A stretch of 64,000 bases of DNA, from the NCBI GenBank assembly GCA_965276825.1, contig OZ255630.1:930001-994000 (forward strand), read 5' to 3'. This DNA comes from G965276765 sp965276825. Its GTDB lineage: Bacteria > Actinomycetota > Acidimicrobiia > Acidimicrobiales > Palsa-688. The notes under the pieces were generated by a model, which saw only the letters and a list, made by a program, of their open reading frames with translations, was not told the origin of the DNA and did no database searches. Position numbers and translations under genes: made by a program. This document shows positions 31,209 through 39,753 of the stretch, in pieces. The first letter of the stretch is position 1. Each line of letters begins with the position of its first letter.

Positions 31209-32094
31209 AGGTGGCGTCGACCGCGCTGAAAAAGTCGAGAAGTGCGTCCCCCACCTTGTCAGGGGCCTCGAGGGCTGCATAGTGGCCAACGCCTTCGAGG
31301 GAGACCGACCGGACTCGGCCGGAGACGACCTGGCTCATCGTGGCGGAGGTGAAGTCGCCGCCGCCGGCTCCGATTGCAAGCACGGGCATGCGCAGCTTGC
31401 GGGCGGCGACAAGAGCCGCGATGTCTTCGCCCTCTTGGAGCATGGACTGGTAGAGGCCGATCGCTCCGCGCCAGCCGTCGGGACGGGAGTAGGTGCGGAC
31501 GAACTCGTCGATGTCTGCTTCGGTGATCGCTCCGGGGGTTGCGCTCATGGCGGGGAAGGCGAACTTCCCGAGAAACTCGCGCTCGCGGCCGGTGAGCAGC
31601 ATCTCGGTGATGCCCGGAGCGGCCAGAACGCCGATGTGCCAGCTTCCCCCGTGGGTGACGTCGGCCAACATCTCGAGGCCGAAGCCGGGCAGGCCCATCT
31701 CGATGGCGGTGAAGCTGAGCACGTCCTCGGGATGAGCGGCGGCAAGGCGGAGGACGGTCGCCCCACTGATGTCCTGACCGGTGAGATGGGCCGGGCCGAC
31801 GTCGAGCGCCTCGATGAGGAGGTGCAAGTCTTCGGCGGAGGTCTTGCTGTCGTAGGTGCCGGCCCCGTTGTCAGAGTCTCCGAAGCCGCGCAGATCCACT
31901 GCGAACACGCGATGGCTGGCGGCGAGCAGCGGGATGAGCTTCCGGAAGGTCCACCACGTCTCGGGGAACCCGTGGACCAACAGCACCGGCGAACCCTCGG
32001 AACCCGCAGAGACGTAGTGCAGCTTGGTTCCATTGACTTCGGTGCGATGGTGCGTGACCCCGGCCGGTGAGTTCTGCTGCGCAGTAGTGGTCAT
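31207..32094 (-). CDS. alpha/beta hydrolase, epoxide-hydrolase or dehalogenase-like
   Basis: A 295-residue cytoplasmic hydrolase. The 'VHGFPETWWTFRKLIPLL' oxyanion motif is near residue 41, and the nucleophile elbow 'TGQDISGATVL' has Asp rather than Ser, as in epoxide hydrolases and haloalkane dehalogenases. The catalytic His is in 'GVGHYAALEAP'. It is divergent from marR, with a palindromic operator in between, so a MarR repressor probably controls it in response to a small molecule. The substrate is unknown. Confidence 0.85.
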   Translation of the reverse strand: MTTTAQQNSPAGVTHHRTEVNGTKLHYVSAGSEGSPVLLVHGFPETWWTFRKLIPLLAASHRVFAVDLRGFGDSDNGAGTYDSKTSAEDLHLLIEALDVGPAHLTGQDISGATVLRLAAAHPEDVLSFTAIEMGLPGFGLEMLADVTHGGSWHIGVLAAPGITEMLLTGREREFLGKFAFPAMSATPGAITEADIDEFVRTYSRPDGWRGAIGLYQSMLQEGEDIAALVAARKLRMPVLAIGAGGGDFTSATMSQVVSGRVRSVSLEGVGHYAALEAPDKVGDALLDFFSAVDAT

Positions 32095-32121
32095 AGCAAC
32101 GTCTCCCTATTCGTCAACATG

Positions 32122-32142
32122 GTTGTCCATACTGTAGACAAC
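32122..32142. promoter_or_regulatory. MarR-type palindromic operator
   Basis: GTTGTC-N9-GACAAC, 21 bases, with further symmetric matches inside. It lies in the 88-base gap between the divergent hydrolase and marR genes, next to the marR -35. Binding by the adjacent MarR product is inferred. Confidence 0.65.
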
Positions 32143-32146
32143 CTGG

Positions 32147-32175
32147 TTGCCCTTGTCAAGGTCTCCCCCTACCCT
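32147..32175 (+). promoter_or_regulatory. leaderless marR promoter
   Basis: -35 TTGCCC (32147-32152), a 17-base spacer, and -10 TACCCT (32170-32175), which ends seven bases before ATG 32183. The spacing is ideal and rules out the upstream TTG start, which falls on the -35. Confidence 0.65.
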
Positions 32176-32182
32176 CGGTCCC

Positions 32183-32683
32183 ATGTCACGCTCCGGCGCC
32201 GACCTCGCGCTGCTCCTGCTTGGAGGGTTCCGCACCCTGGTGGACGACGCAATTGTGGAGCTCGCCAATCGGGGTTACGAGGACGTGCGTCCTGTTCACG
32301 ACTTTGCGATGCGAGCAATCGCCGCGGGCGTCGACAACGCTTCGGAGCTGGGTCGCCGTCTGTCGGTCTCGAAGCAAGCCGCGGCGAAGACGGTTGCAGT
32401 GCTCGTGGAGCGCGGATATGTGGCACGCGAGGCCGATCCGCTCGACGCGCGCCGCAAACGCCTTCAAGTCACGGCGTACGGTTTGGAGGTGATGCGAGAA
32501 GGTGAGGCCATCTTCGACGAGTTGCGGGACGAGTGGAAGCGGCGGATCGGCCTCGACGAGCTCGAGCGTCTCGAGTCCCACCTCGCCACACTGATAGGTG
32601 CTTCGCCGGTGCGTACCGACTCGCCGGGCTGGATTGCCCATGACCTCGACGAGCCGATATCCGTGTCGATACCGAAAGCCTGA
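32183..32683 (+). CDS. MarR-family transcriptional regulator
   Basis: A 166-residue winged-helix dimer. The DNA-binding region reads 'NASELGRRLSVSKQAAAKTV' with the wing 'READPLDARRKRLQVTAYG'. The ATG at 32183 is fixed by the promoter. It probably represses itself and the divergent hydrolase through the operator at 32122. The inducer is unknown. Confidence 0.88.
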   Translation: MSRSGADLALLLLGGFRTLVDDAIVELANRGYEDVRPVHDFAMRAIAAGVDNASELGRRLSVSKQAAAKTVAVLVERGYVAREADPLDARRKRLQVTAYGLEVMREGEAIFDELRDEWKRRIGLDELERLESHLATLIGASPVRTDSPGWIAHDLDEPISVSIPKA

Positions 32684-33229
32684 CCCCCCGGGAGCAGGCG
32701 TGTCGTAGCCGTGTCAGTAGGGGAACCCCCTCCGGCGACGCCGCAGGTCGGACCAGCGTCATCTCGGCGCCCTGAGGGAGCGATTCCGGTAGGACCCCCC
32801 CCGAGAAAAAGCCCGGTGACCCCCCGCTCTACGGGGCACGCGCCCGCCGGCTCGTCGATCGAGTTCAGGGGACTGCAGTCACCCTGAGGCGCCTGTGCCC
32901 ACAGGCGACGTGCCTACTGCAGCTGGCGGCGGTCGGTCGGCCGGGCGGTACGCCAGCCGTCAAGGCGGTGGCGACACGACAGATCGCCCTGATCCCGACT
33001 ACCACACAGCCGATGCCCCGGGGCCTCGTACCCGCTCAGATGGATCAGGGCGCTTTCCCCGAAGCTCCCTCAGACCGAGCGTCACTCTCCGTGATGCGCT
33101 GTCCGCCAGCGGGGAGGTGCCGATGACCGCCGTCGGGGAGGTTCTGGCGGCCGTCGACGCTCGGACGCGCCGGAGCGCCGGCCCGGTGAGGGGGCCGGTG
33201 TCCGGTGTTCGGCGCAGGCGGCTCGGCTG
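32684..33229. other. 546-base intergenic region with inverted repeats
   Basis: No gene is recognised. It contains a hairpin CGCCTGT-GCCC-ACAGGCG (32890-32907), the palindrome GACTGCAGTC (32871-32880), and a perfect ten-base inverted pair CGCCCTGATC (32985) / GATCAGGGCG (33043) 48 bases apart. These could be remnants of a mobile element end or protein sites. Confidence 0.5.
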
Positions 33230-33778
33230 TCAGCCGTCGTCAGGGAAGAGCCGGCCGGGCGGCCCAGTACCGGCTGGCGGCTCGTCGTCACGCGGACCGG
33301 GCCGGTCGCCGCTGGCCTCGTCTGGGTTGGCTGGATCCGTGGGTGCTCCGCCGGGTGGGTGCCAGGTCCACTGTGGCCAGGTCCCGGTGAGGCGTGCTCG
33401 GCGGTAGGTGATCAGGTCGTGGTGGTGGGTGCAGATCCTGGCCAGGTTGGCCAGGGAACCTCGTCCGCCTCTGGCGAACGGATCGAGGTGGTGGATCTCG
33501 AGGTTGCGGGTCCGGTCGCAGCCGGGGACCTGGCAGCGGCGGTCCCGTTCGACCAGCGCCGTCCGCAGTCGGTCGGGCAGGGTCCGTCCCGCCCAGCGCA
33601 CATCGATCAGCCGGTCCCCGTCAGTGAGGATGGCCCACAAGGTGGCGTCGCTGGCCGCCCGGCGGACCACCTCGACCGGGACCGGGCCGATCCCGTCGAT
33701 CTCACAGACCTCCCCGGCCACCGGATAGCCCCGCACGAATGCGCTCCGATCGACCCGGACATGGATCGTCGCCCTCAC
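33230..33778 (-). CDS. HNH endonuclease domain, C-terminal part of a split DUF222/HNH gene
   Basis: From GTG 33778 the frame gives a 182-residue product. It has a beta region ('ATIHVRVDRSAFVRGY', 'VCEIDGIGPVPVEVV') and then the HNH nuclease 'CQVPGCDRTRNLEIHHLDPF' with 'NLARICTHHHDLIT'. DUF222 proteins normally carry both parts in one chain. Here the upstream part stops at a TGA that overlaps this GTG as GTGA. Either the gene was split by a frameshift in the GC-rich linker, or the halves are made as coupled proteins. Confidence 0.65.
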   Translation of the reverse strand: MRATIHVRVDRSAFVRGYPVAGEVCEIDGIGPVPVEVVRRAASDATLWAILTDGDRLIDVRWAGRTLPDRLRTALVERDRRCQVPGCDRTRNLEIHHLDPFARGGRGSLANLARICTHHHDLITYRRARLTGTWPQWTWHPPGGAPTDPANPDEASGDRPGPRDDEPPAGTGPPGRLFPDDG

Positions 33779-34563
33779 CCCACCAGCACCCCCGCCGCCG
33801 CGTCGTCGTCGTCGGTGGTGGAGGTGCTGGTGGTGGGGGTGCTGGTGGTGGATGCATGGGCCATGGCGACCAGGGCGTCGGCCTCGTACGCGTCGGGGGC
33901 TTCTCGCTCGCCGGCGTTGCGGGCCTGGTCGAAGACCTGGCCGTGGAAGGCGCGCAGGGCGGCGAGGACGGTGGCGCCCTGGTCGGGAGTCAACCGGAAC
34001 CGGCCTTCGACGGCTCCGTCCTCGCTGGTCCAGTGGCACAGATACCGGGAACGGTGGATGGCGTCCAGATCGATCCGGGGGTGAGAGCGGCCGAGCGCAC
34101 CGACCGGGCCTGACGTCGCAACGCCTCGTGGCCGACACGTCCAGCCTGGGCCCGACAGGCCGTCCTCGGATGCCGGGTCGACCGACGCGGCCGACGCGAC
34201 CACCGACGCCTGGGAAGCCGACAGCTTCCCTTCGCGCAGGGCTCGCTCCGTGCCCGGGCAGCTGCCCAGCCGCCGTGCCATGGTCAGGGTCTGGCCGGCA
34301 GCGGCGACCGAGGTGCCGGAGGTGGCGGCCAGCCACTCCTCCGGCGTGGCATACCCGGCCGCCTTCCAGCCGTTGGTCGCCTCCACCCGCCCGGCGGCCA
34401 GCGCCTTGCCGGCCGCCGCCAGGCGCTCGAGGCGGCCAAAGGACTCGACCAGACAGGCGGCGTCGGGCCCGCTCCAACACTCCGGACGGAACCCGCGGAC
34501 GAACCCGCCCACCAGCCCCTCCGCTCGGGCCAACGCCGAAGCATCCGGTTGTGCGCCCATCAT
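33775..34563 (-). pseudogene. DUF222 domain, N-terminal part of the split DUF222/HNH gene, with an internal out-of-frame stretch
   Basis: The ATG near 34563 opens 'MMGAQPDASALARAEGLVG'. DUF222-type helices follow ('VESFGRLERLAAAGKALAAG', 'LSASQASVVASAA'), and later 'IHRSRYLCHWTSEDGAVEG' and 'LTPDQGATVLAALRAFHGQ'. Between them, at about 34075-34170, the family-like text 'RVGHEALRRQARSVRSAAL' lies in another frame, so two compensating shifts seem to have occurred. The frame ends after a Thr/Ser/Asp linker at TGA 33775. A TAAAAT hexamer upstream may be the promoter. Confidence 0.55.
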
Positions 34564-34687
34564 CAGCTCCGCGGTGCTCCGGGGATGGAGGGCGACCGTC
34601 CCGCCGGTCACGAACGTGTGTTCGATTTTACCTGGGGGGTGTGACCACGTCGAGGACCCGTCGACCCCAGTGCCCAACCTCGGGGCG

Positions 34688-35452
34688 ATGGCGAGGAGAG
34701 GCCGGCACCGAAGCGGGGGCAGGACCACACCCAAGGGCGCCCGCCCTCCCGGAGACGGTCGTGCCGCGCTGCGAGCCGTGCCCGACGAGGCGGACGAGCC
34801 CGACCTGCTGACGGACATCCGGGCCCGGCTGGGCTCCGGCGAGCCGCTCGACGTGCTCGCCCAGGTGTCGGGCCTGGTGGCGGCCACCGATCCCCGGCTG
34901 CAGTCCCCGCTGACCCGGTCGGCCTCGAGGGAAGAGCTCGCTCTCCCCTCCCTGGAGGAGCTGGTGGACACCTTCGACGAGGTCCATTCCCCGGAGACGA
35001 CGGCACTGCTGGCGGGCATCGCCCACCTGGCTCCCGACGCCGAGGCCGCGGCGCCGGAGCTGTTGCGGGCCTTGATCCGCTACGCCCACCGCGAGCGGGG
35101 GATCCGCCCCGGCCTCACCGCCGACACCCTGGCCGCGGTGGACGAGTGGGAGCCCGACTACCAGCGGGTCATCCGGTCGCCCCGGCCACAGGGCCCGGCG
35201 GCGCTGCTGGCCGCCATGGTCGCACTCGACCCCCCGACGGCCCGTGGGACCCGGACGGCCTGCCGGCGCGGCGACCATGATGAAGGCGGCCGGCATCGAA
35301 TCGGACCTCTACGACGCCTCCCGGGACGTCGCCCTCGGCACGCCGGACCTCCTGGTCACCGCTCGCCGCCGGAAGAGCATCGACCTCCGCGACCGGTACC
35401 GCCAGGCCACGTAGGCGCCGGGGCCCCCACCCGGTCGGAGGCCGTCAGCTAG
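34688..35452 (+). CDS. uncharacterised actinobacterial protein, 3' part probably frameshifted
   Basis: The ATG at 34688 gives the basic opening 'MARRGRHRSGGRTTPKG', then helical text such as 'PLDVLAQVSGLVAATDPRL', 'LPSLEELVDTFDEVHSPET' and 'LLAGIAHLAPDAE'. I recall similar proteins next to HNH genes but cannot name a family. After about 35230, at a run of six C, the frame turns Arg/Pro-rich. Another frame there reads 'DGPWDPDGLPARR', and a third from ATG 35277 gives 'MMKAAGIESDLYDASRDVAL' up to TAG 35414. The native C-terminus was therefore probably in those frames. Confidence 0.5.
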   Translation: MARRGRHRSGGRTTPKGARPPGDGRAALRAVPDEADEPDLLTDIRARLGSGEPLDVLAQVSGLVAATDPRLQSPLTRSASREELALPSLEELVDTFDEVHSPETTALLAGIAHLAPDAEAAAPELLRALIRYAHRERGIRPGLTADTLAAVDEWEPDYQRVIRSPRPQGPAALLAAMVALDPPTARGTRTACRRGDHDEGGRHRIGPLRRLPGRRPRHAGPPGHRSPPEEHRPPRPVPPGHVGAGAPTRSEAVS

Positions 35453-35465
35453 ACCTTGGGGTCCG

Positions 35466-36473
35466 ATGGAGGTCCCCGACTACGAGCTGCCCGACCACGC
35501 CATCGCCCAGACGCCGCTCGAGGCGAGGGACGCCGCCCGCCTCCTCGACGCCACCGTCGCCGGGACCGTCACCCACCGCCACGTGCGCGACCTGCCCGAC
35601 CTGGTGGGGGAGGGCGACGTGATGGTGGTCAACACCTCCAGGGTGCTCCCGGCCCGGCTGCACCTGCGCAAGGAGACCGGCGGGGCCGCCGAGGTGCTGC
35701 TGCTCGAGCCCGAGCCGGCTGCGGGACCCGGGGCCTGGCTGGCCCTGGTCCGACCCGGCCGGCGCCTGGCGCCAGGCACCGCGCTGCTCGCCGGCGACCG
35801 GCCGGCGGTGGTCGTGGGGGAGCGGGCCGGAGGAGGGCGGCGACACGTGGTCGTGGCCGGCGCCGACGCCCTGCTCGACGAGGTCGGCGAGGTGCCCCTC
35901 CCGCCCTACATCCGCCGGCCCATCGACGACCCCGAGCGCTACCAGACGGTCTACGCCGACCGGCCGGGGTCGGTGGCCGCGCCGACCGCAGGGCTGCACC
36001 TCACCGACGCCGTGCTCGACCGCTGCCGGGCGCGCGGCGTGCGGATCGAGGCCGTCGATCTGGCCGTCGGCCTCGGGACCTTCCGCCCGGTCACCGCCGA
36101 GGCGGCCGAGGACCACGAGATGCACGCCGAGGCCTACTCGGTGCCCGCCGGCACCCTCGACGCCTGCGCGTCCGCCCGCCGGGTGGTGGCCATCGGCACG
36201 ACCACGGTCCGGGCCCTCGAGACCGCCTTGGCCACCGGGTCGGCGACCGGCAGGAGCGACCTGTTCATCCGCCCCGGGCACCGGTGGCGGGGCGTGGACG
36301 TGCTGCTGACCAACTTCCACCAGCCCCGGTCCACGCTCCTGCTGCTGCTCGAGGCGTTCGCCGGGCCCGGCTGGCGCGAGCTGTACGCCGAGGCGCTCGG
36401 TGCCGGCTACCGGTTCCTGTCCTTCGGCGACGCCATGATCGTGAGCGGCGGCCGGGGCCGCGGGGCCCGGTGA
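35466..36473 (+). CDS. queA: S-adenosylmethionine:tRNA ribosyltransferase-isomerase
   Basis: Builds epoxyqueuosine on tRNA. The 335-residue protein has the family opening 'YELPDHAIAQTPLEARDAAR', 'VNTSRVLPARLHLRK', 'AAPTAGLHLT' and 'LLTNFHQPRSTLLLLLEAF'. The length is normal and the ATG at 35466 fits. Its stop overlaps tgt as GTGA. The queA-tgt-yajC-secD-secF order is common in bacteria. Confidence 0.95.
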   Translation: MEVPDYELPDHAIAQTPLEARDAARLLDATVAGTVTHRHVRDLPDLVGEGDVMVVNTSRVLPARLHLRKETGGAAEVLLLEPEPAAGPGAWLALVRPGRRLAPGTALLAGDRPAVVVGERAGGGRRHVVVAGADALLDEVGEVPLPPYIRRPIDDPERYQTVYADRPGSVAAPTAGLHLTDAVLDRCRARGVRIEAVDLAVGLGTFRPVTAEAAEDHEMHAEAYSVPAGTLDACASARRVVAIGTTTVRALETALATGSATGRSDLFIRPGHRWRGVDVLLTNFHQPRSTLLLLLEAFAGPGWRELYAEALGAGYRFLSFGDAMIVSGGRGRGAR

Positions 36474-37582
36474 CCGCCGCCCGTCTCGCCACCCAGGCCA
36501 CCGACGGGGCGGCCAGGGCAGGCACGGTCACCACGGCGCGGGGCACCTTCGCCACCCCGTGCTTCATGCCCGTCGGTACCCGAGGAGCGGTGCGGCTGCT
36601 CGACGCCGGCGACCTCGACCGCCTCGGCCCCCAGGTGGTGCTGGCCAACACCTACCACCTCATGCTGCGCCCCGGCGCGGCCACCGTCGCGGCCCTCGGC
36701 GGCCTGCACCGCTTCACCGGGTGGGACGGCCACCTGCTCACCGACTCGGGTGGCTTCCAGGTGTTCTCGCTGCGACCGAAGGTCGACGAGGGCGGGGCGA
36801 CCTTTCGCTCGACCTACGACGGCTCGAGCCACCGGCTGACGCCCGAGTCGGCGGTGTCCATCCAGGAGGCCATGGGGGCGGACATCCAGATGGTCCTCGA
36901 CGTGTGCCCGGCGCTGCCCGCCCCCGACGTCGACGTGCGCCTGGCCATGGACCGGACGCTCGACTGGGCCAAACGGGCCAGGTACGCCCACCGCCGGGAG
37001 GGCCAGAGCCTCTTCGGCATCGTCCAGGGCGGCGTCAACCGCGAGTGGCGGGCCGAGTGCGCCGAGGCGCTCGTGGCCCTCGACTTCGACGGCTACGGGA
37101 TCGGCGGCCTCTCGGTTGGTGAGCCGCGCCACCAGATGCTGCCGGCGTTGGCGGCGGCCACGGGCTCACTCCCCGCCGACCGGCCGCGCTACCTGATGGG
37201 GGTCGGCGACCCGGTCTCGGCGCTCGAGGCCATCGCCCTCGGGGTCGACATGATGGACTGCGTCCTGCCGACCCGGCTCGGCCGCCACGGCAGCGCCCTG
37301 ACCTCCGGGGGACGCCTGCAGATGCGGGCCGCGGCGCACGCCAGCGACGACGGGCCGGTCGACCCGTGCTGCGACTGCGAGGTGTGCGCCCGGTGGAGCC
37401 GCGGCTACCTGCGCCACCTGTTCGTGGTCAACGAGCTCACCGCGAGCCGGTTGCTCACCATCCACAACCTGGCCTGGCTGCTGGCGCTGTTCGCCCGGGC
37501 CCGCTCCGCCATCGTCAGCGGGACCCTCGACGGCCTGCGCGCCGAGGTGGCCGACACATGGGCCGGGGGATCGCTGCGCTAA
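36470..37582 (+). CDS. tgt: queuine tRNA-ribosyltransferase
   Basis: Swaps guanine-34 for preQ1 in tRNA, the step before QueA. The 370-residue TIM-barrel carries the active site 'LLTDSGGFQVFSL', 'GIGGLSVGEP', the nucleophile region 'VDMMDCVLPTRLGRHG', and the zinc cluster 'CCDCEVCARW' with a downstream His. The GTG start overlaps the queA stop. Confidence 0.96.
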   Translation: MTAARLATQATDGAARAGTVTTARGTFATPCFMPVGTRGAVRLLDAGDLDRLGPQVVLANTYHLMLRPGAATVAALGGLHRFTGWDGHLLTDSGGFQVFSLRPKVDEGGATFRSTYDGSSHRLTPESAVSIQEAMGADIQMVLDVCPALPAPDVDVRLAMDRTLDWAKRARYAHRREGQSLFGIVQGGVNREWRAECAEALVALDFDGYGIGGLSVGEPRHQMLPALAAATGSLPADRPRYLMGVGDPVSALEAIALGVDMMDCVLPTRLGRHGSALTSGGRLQMRAAAHASDDGPVDPCCDCEVCARWSRGYLRHLFVVNELTASRLLTIHNLAWLLALFARARSAIVSGTLDGLRAEVADTWAGGSLR

Positions 37583-37587
37583 GGTCT

Positions 37588-37614
37588 CCCGGCGCCTGAT
37601 CCGGGCCCCTTTTT
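37588..37614 (+). terminator. weak terminator-like hairpin before yajC
   Basis: CCCGG (37588-37592) pairs with CCGGG (37601-37605), followed by CCCC and five T. A possible -10, TAAGGT (37580-37585), starts just before it. It could act as an attenuator or partial terminator between tgt and yajC. Confidence 0.35.
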
Positions 37615-37617
37615 CCC

Positions 37618-38142
37618 ATGTCCCATCTCCTCCTCGCCCTCACCACCGCCACGACGACCAAGGCGAAGTCCTCGTCCTCCTCGTCGTCGTACAGCTTCCT
37701 GATCATCATCGTGCTCTTCGCGGGCGCCTACTTCCTCTTCATCCGGCCCCGGCAGAAGCGGGCCAGGGCGACCCAGTCGAGCTCGTCGACCCTCGCCGTC
37801 GGCGACGAGGTCATCTCCGCCGGCGGCATCCTCGGGGTGGTGGTCGGCATCCTGGGCGACGAGATCGAGGTGGAGGTGGCGCCCGGCATGAGGCTGACCT
37901 TCTGGCGCAGGGCGGTCAACCTGCGCACCTCGGTGCGCGGGGCGCCGCAGTCGCAGGGGGCGGCCGACGGAGTCGGAACCGATCTCGGCGACCAGGCGGT
38001 CGGCGACCACGACTTCAGCGAGGCTCACTCGGGCGACGCCGATCCGGGTCCCGCCGACGAGACCGGCACGCTCGACCCGTCCCACGCCGAGCACGAGCCC
38101 GACGACCCCACTCGGCACGGCGGAGCCGGCGGAGGGGCCTGA
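37618..38142 (+). CDS. yajC: preprotein translocase subunit YajC
   Basis: A 174-residue single-pass membrane protein of the Sec holotranslocon. A Ser-rich N-terminus is followed by the helix 'FLIIIVLFAGAYFLFIRPRQ' and the soluble part 'LAVGDEVISAGGILGVVVG'. The family is usually about 110 residues; the extra 60 residues at the C-terminus are acidic and His-containing, probably disordered. It lies 2 bases before secD. Confidence 0.9.
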   Translation: MSHLLLALTTATTTKAKSSSSSSSYSFLIIIVLFAGAYFLFIRPRQKRARATQSSSSTLAVGDEVISAGGILGVVVGILGDEIEVEVAPGMRLTFWRRAVNLRTSVRGAPQSQGAADGVGTDLGDQAVGDHDFSEAHSGDADPGPADETGTLDPSHAEHEPDDPTRHGGAGGGA

Positions 38143-38144
38143 CC

Positions 38145-39752
38145 GTGAAGCGCAGGGGCCTCATCGCCTCGCTCTTCGCCATCATCGGCCTCGCGGTCGT
38201 CGCCCTCGGGGCGACCATCGCCGCCGGAAGGTCGCCGCTGCTCGGCCTCGACCTGCGCGGCGGGCTCTCGGTGGTGCTGCAGCCGCAGGGCAAGGTCACG
38301 GCCACGACCCTCCAGCAGGCGGTCGACATCATCGACCGGCGAGTCAACGGCCTGGGCGTGGCCAACTCCACGGTGCAGCGCCAGGGCAACGACGTGGTCG
38401 TCGAGCTGCCCGGCATCAAGGACCCGGAGAAGGCCCTCAAGGTCGTCGGCACGACGGCGCGGCTGTTCTTCCGGCCGGTGATCTGCGAGATCGGCCCCCC
38501 GGCGCCCTCGGCGGCCAAGCCCAAGAGCGGCACGTCGACCGGCTCCAAGCCCCCGACCTCCACGGGCGGGACGACCAAGAGCGGGGTCGGCGCGACCGGC
38601 CGGGCGGCGTCGCTCACCTCGGCGCTGCGGGCGGCGGCGGCGCCGACCCCGACCCACAAGGACCTCACTGCGTCCCTGGCGAGCGCCTGCACGTCGGCGA
38701 CGGCCTCGTCGGTGCCGTCGAGCAGCCAGTACGACGCCAACTACCAGTACGACACGGTGATCCTGCCGTCGTCGGCCAACTCCGGCTACGGCAGCGCCCG
38801 GTGGGTGCTCGGCCCCGCCGACCTGACCGGCTCGGCCATCAAGACGGCGTCGGCCGAGGTGCCGGCCAACACCACCAACCAGTACGTGGTGTCGATGACC
38901 CTGACCGGCAGCGGGCTCAACGCCTTCAACGCCATCGCCGTGGTCCGCCACGCCAGCTACAGCCCGGCGGCGACCAACCAGAGCTACAAGTCGCTCGAGG
39001 CCTTCGAGCTCGACGGGTCCGTCGAGTCGGCCCCGACCATCCAGAGCGCGCCGTTCACCGGTCCGGTGCAGATCACCGGCAGCTTCACCTCCGCCCAGGC
39101 CAGCAGCCTGGCCCTCGAGCTGCGCTACGGCGGCCTGCCCGTGGCCTTCAAGCAGGGCAACGTCAACACCGTCTCCGCCCTGCTCGGCCGGGCCTCGCTG
39201 CGCGCCGGCCTCTACGCCGGCCTCGGGGGGATCGTGCTGGTGCTGCTGTACATGATCGCCTACTACCGGGGCCTCGGCCTGGTCGTGGTGCTCGGCCTGG
39301 CCGTCGGTGGCGCCCTGCTCTACGCCATCCTGACCCAGCTCAGCTACACCAGCAGCCTGGCCCTGACCCTCCCCGGCATCACCGGGATCATCGTGTCGAT
39401 CGGCATCACCGTCGACTCCTACGTCGTGTACTTCGAGCGGCTCAAGGACGAGGTCCGCAAGGGCCAGACCATCAGGTCGTCGGTCGAGCGCGGCTTCACC
39501 CGCGCCTTCAAGACCGTGCTGACCGCCGACCTGGTGTCGTTCCTGGCCGCGCTGATCCTCTACCTCTTCACCGTAGGCGACGTGCGCGGCTTCGCCTTCA
39601 CCCTCGGCCTGTCCACCCTGCTCGACGTGGCCACCGCCTACTTCTTCATCCGGCCCATGGTCGTGCTCCTCGGCCGGCGCCGCACCACGTCGGAGACCAG
39701 CTTCCTCGGCATCGCCCGCGGCCTCGGGGCCGCCCCGGCGGGCGGCCACTGA
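38145..39752 (+). CDS. secD: protein translocase subunit SecD
   Basis: An RND-type membrane protein of 535 residues that drives late stages of Sec export. The first helix is followed by 'GLDLRGGLSVVLQP' and 'DIIDRRVNGLGVANSTVQR', a long Ser/Thr/Gly-rich linker (about residues 120-170), then the periplasmic base and the last five helices with 'PGITGIIVSIGITVDSYVVY' and 'FERLKDEVRKG'. The linker is low-complexity. The GTG start at 38145 is clear. secF follows after one base. Confidence 0.95.
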   Translation: MKRRGLIASLFAIIGLAVVALGATIAAGRSPLLGLDLRGGLSVVLQPQGKVTATTLQQAVDIIDRRVNGLGVANSTVQRQGNDVVVELPGIKDPEKALKVVGTTARLFFRPVICEIGPPAPSAAKPKSGTSTGSKPPTSTGGTTKSGVGATGRAASLTSALRAAAAPTPTHKDLTASLASACTSATASSVPSSSQYDANYQYDTVILPSSANSGYGSARWVLGPADLTGSAIKTASAEVPANTTNQYVVSMTLTGSGLNAFNAIAVVRHASYSPAATNQSYKSLEAFELDGSVESAPTIQSAPFTGPVQITGSFTSAQASSLALELRYGGLPVAFKQGNVNTVSALLGRASLRAGLYAGLGGIVLVLLYMIAYYRGLGLVVVLGLAVGGALLYAILTQLSYTSSLALTLPGITGIIVSIGITVDSYVVYFERLKDEVRKGQTIRSSVERGFTRAFKTVLTADLVSFLAALILYLFTVGDVRGFAFTLGLSTLLDVATAYFFIRPMVVLLGRRRTTSETSFLGIARGLGAAPAGGH

Positions 39753-39753
39753 G

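Noticed and set aside
32895..33407. A 170-codon plus-strand frame in the gap after marR
   Set aside because: Its composition is Arg/Gly/Ser/Pro-rich with no motif, and it overlaps the HNH domain on the other strand.
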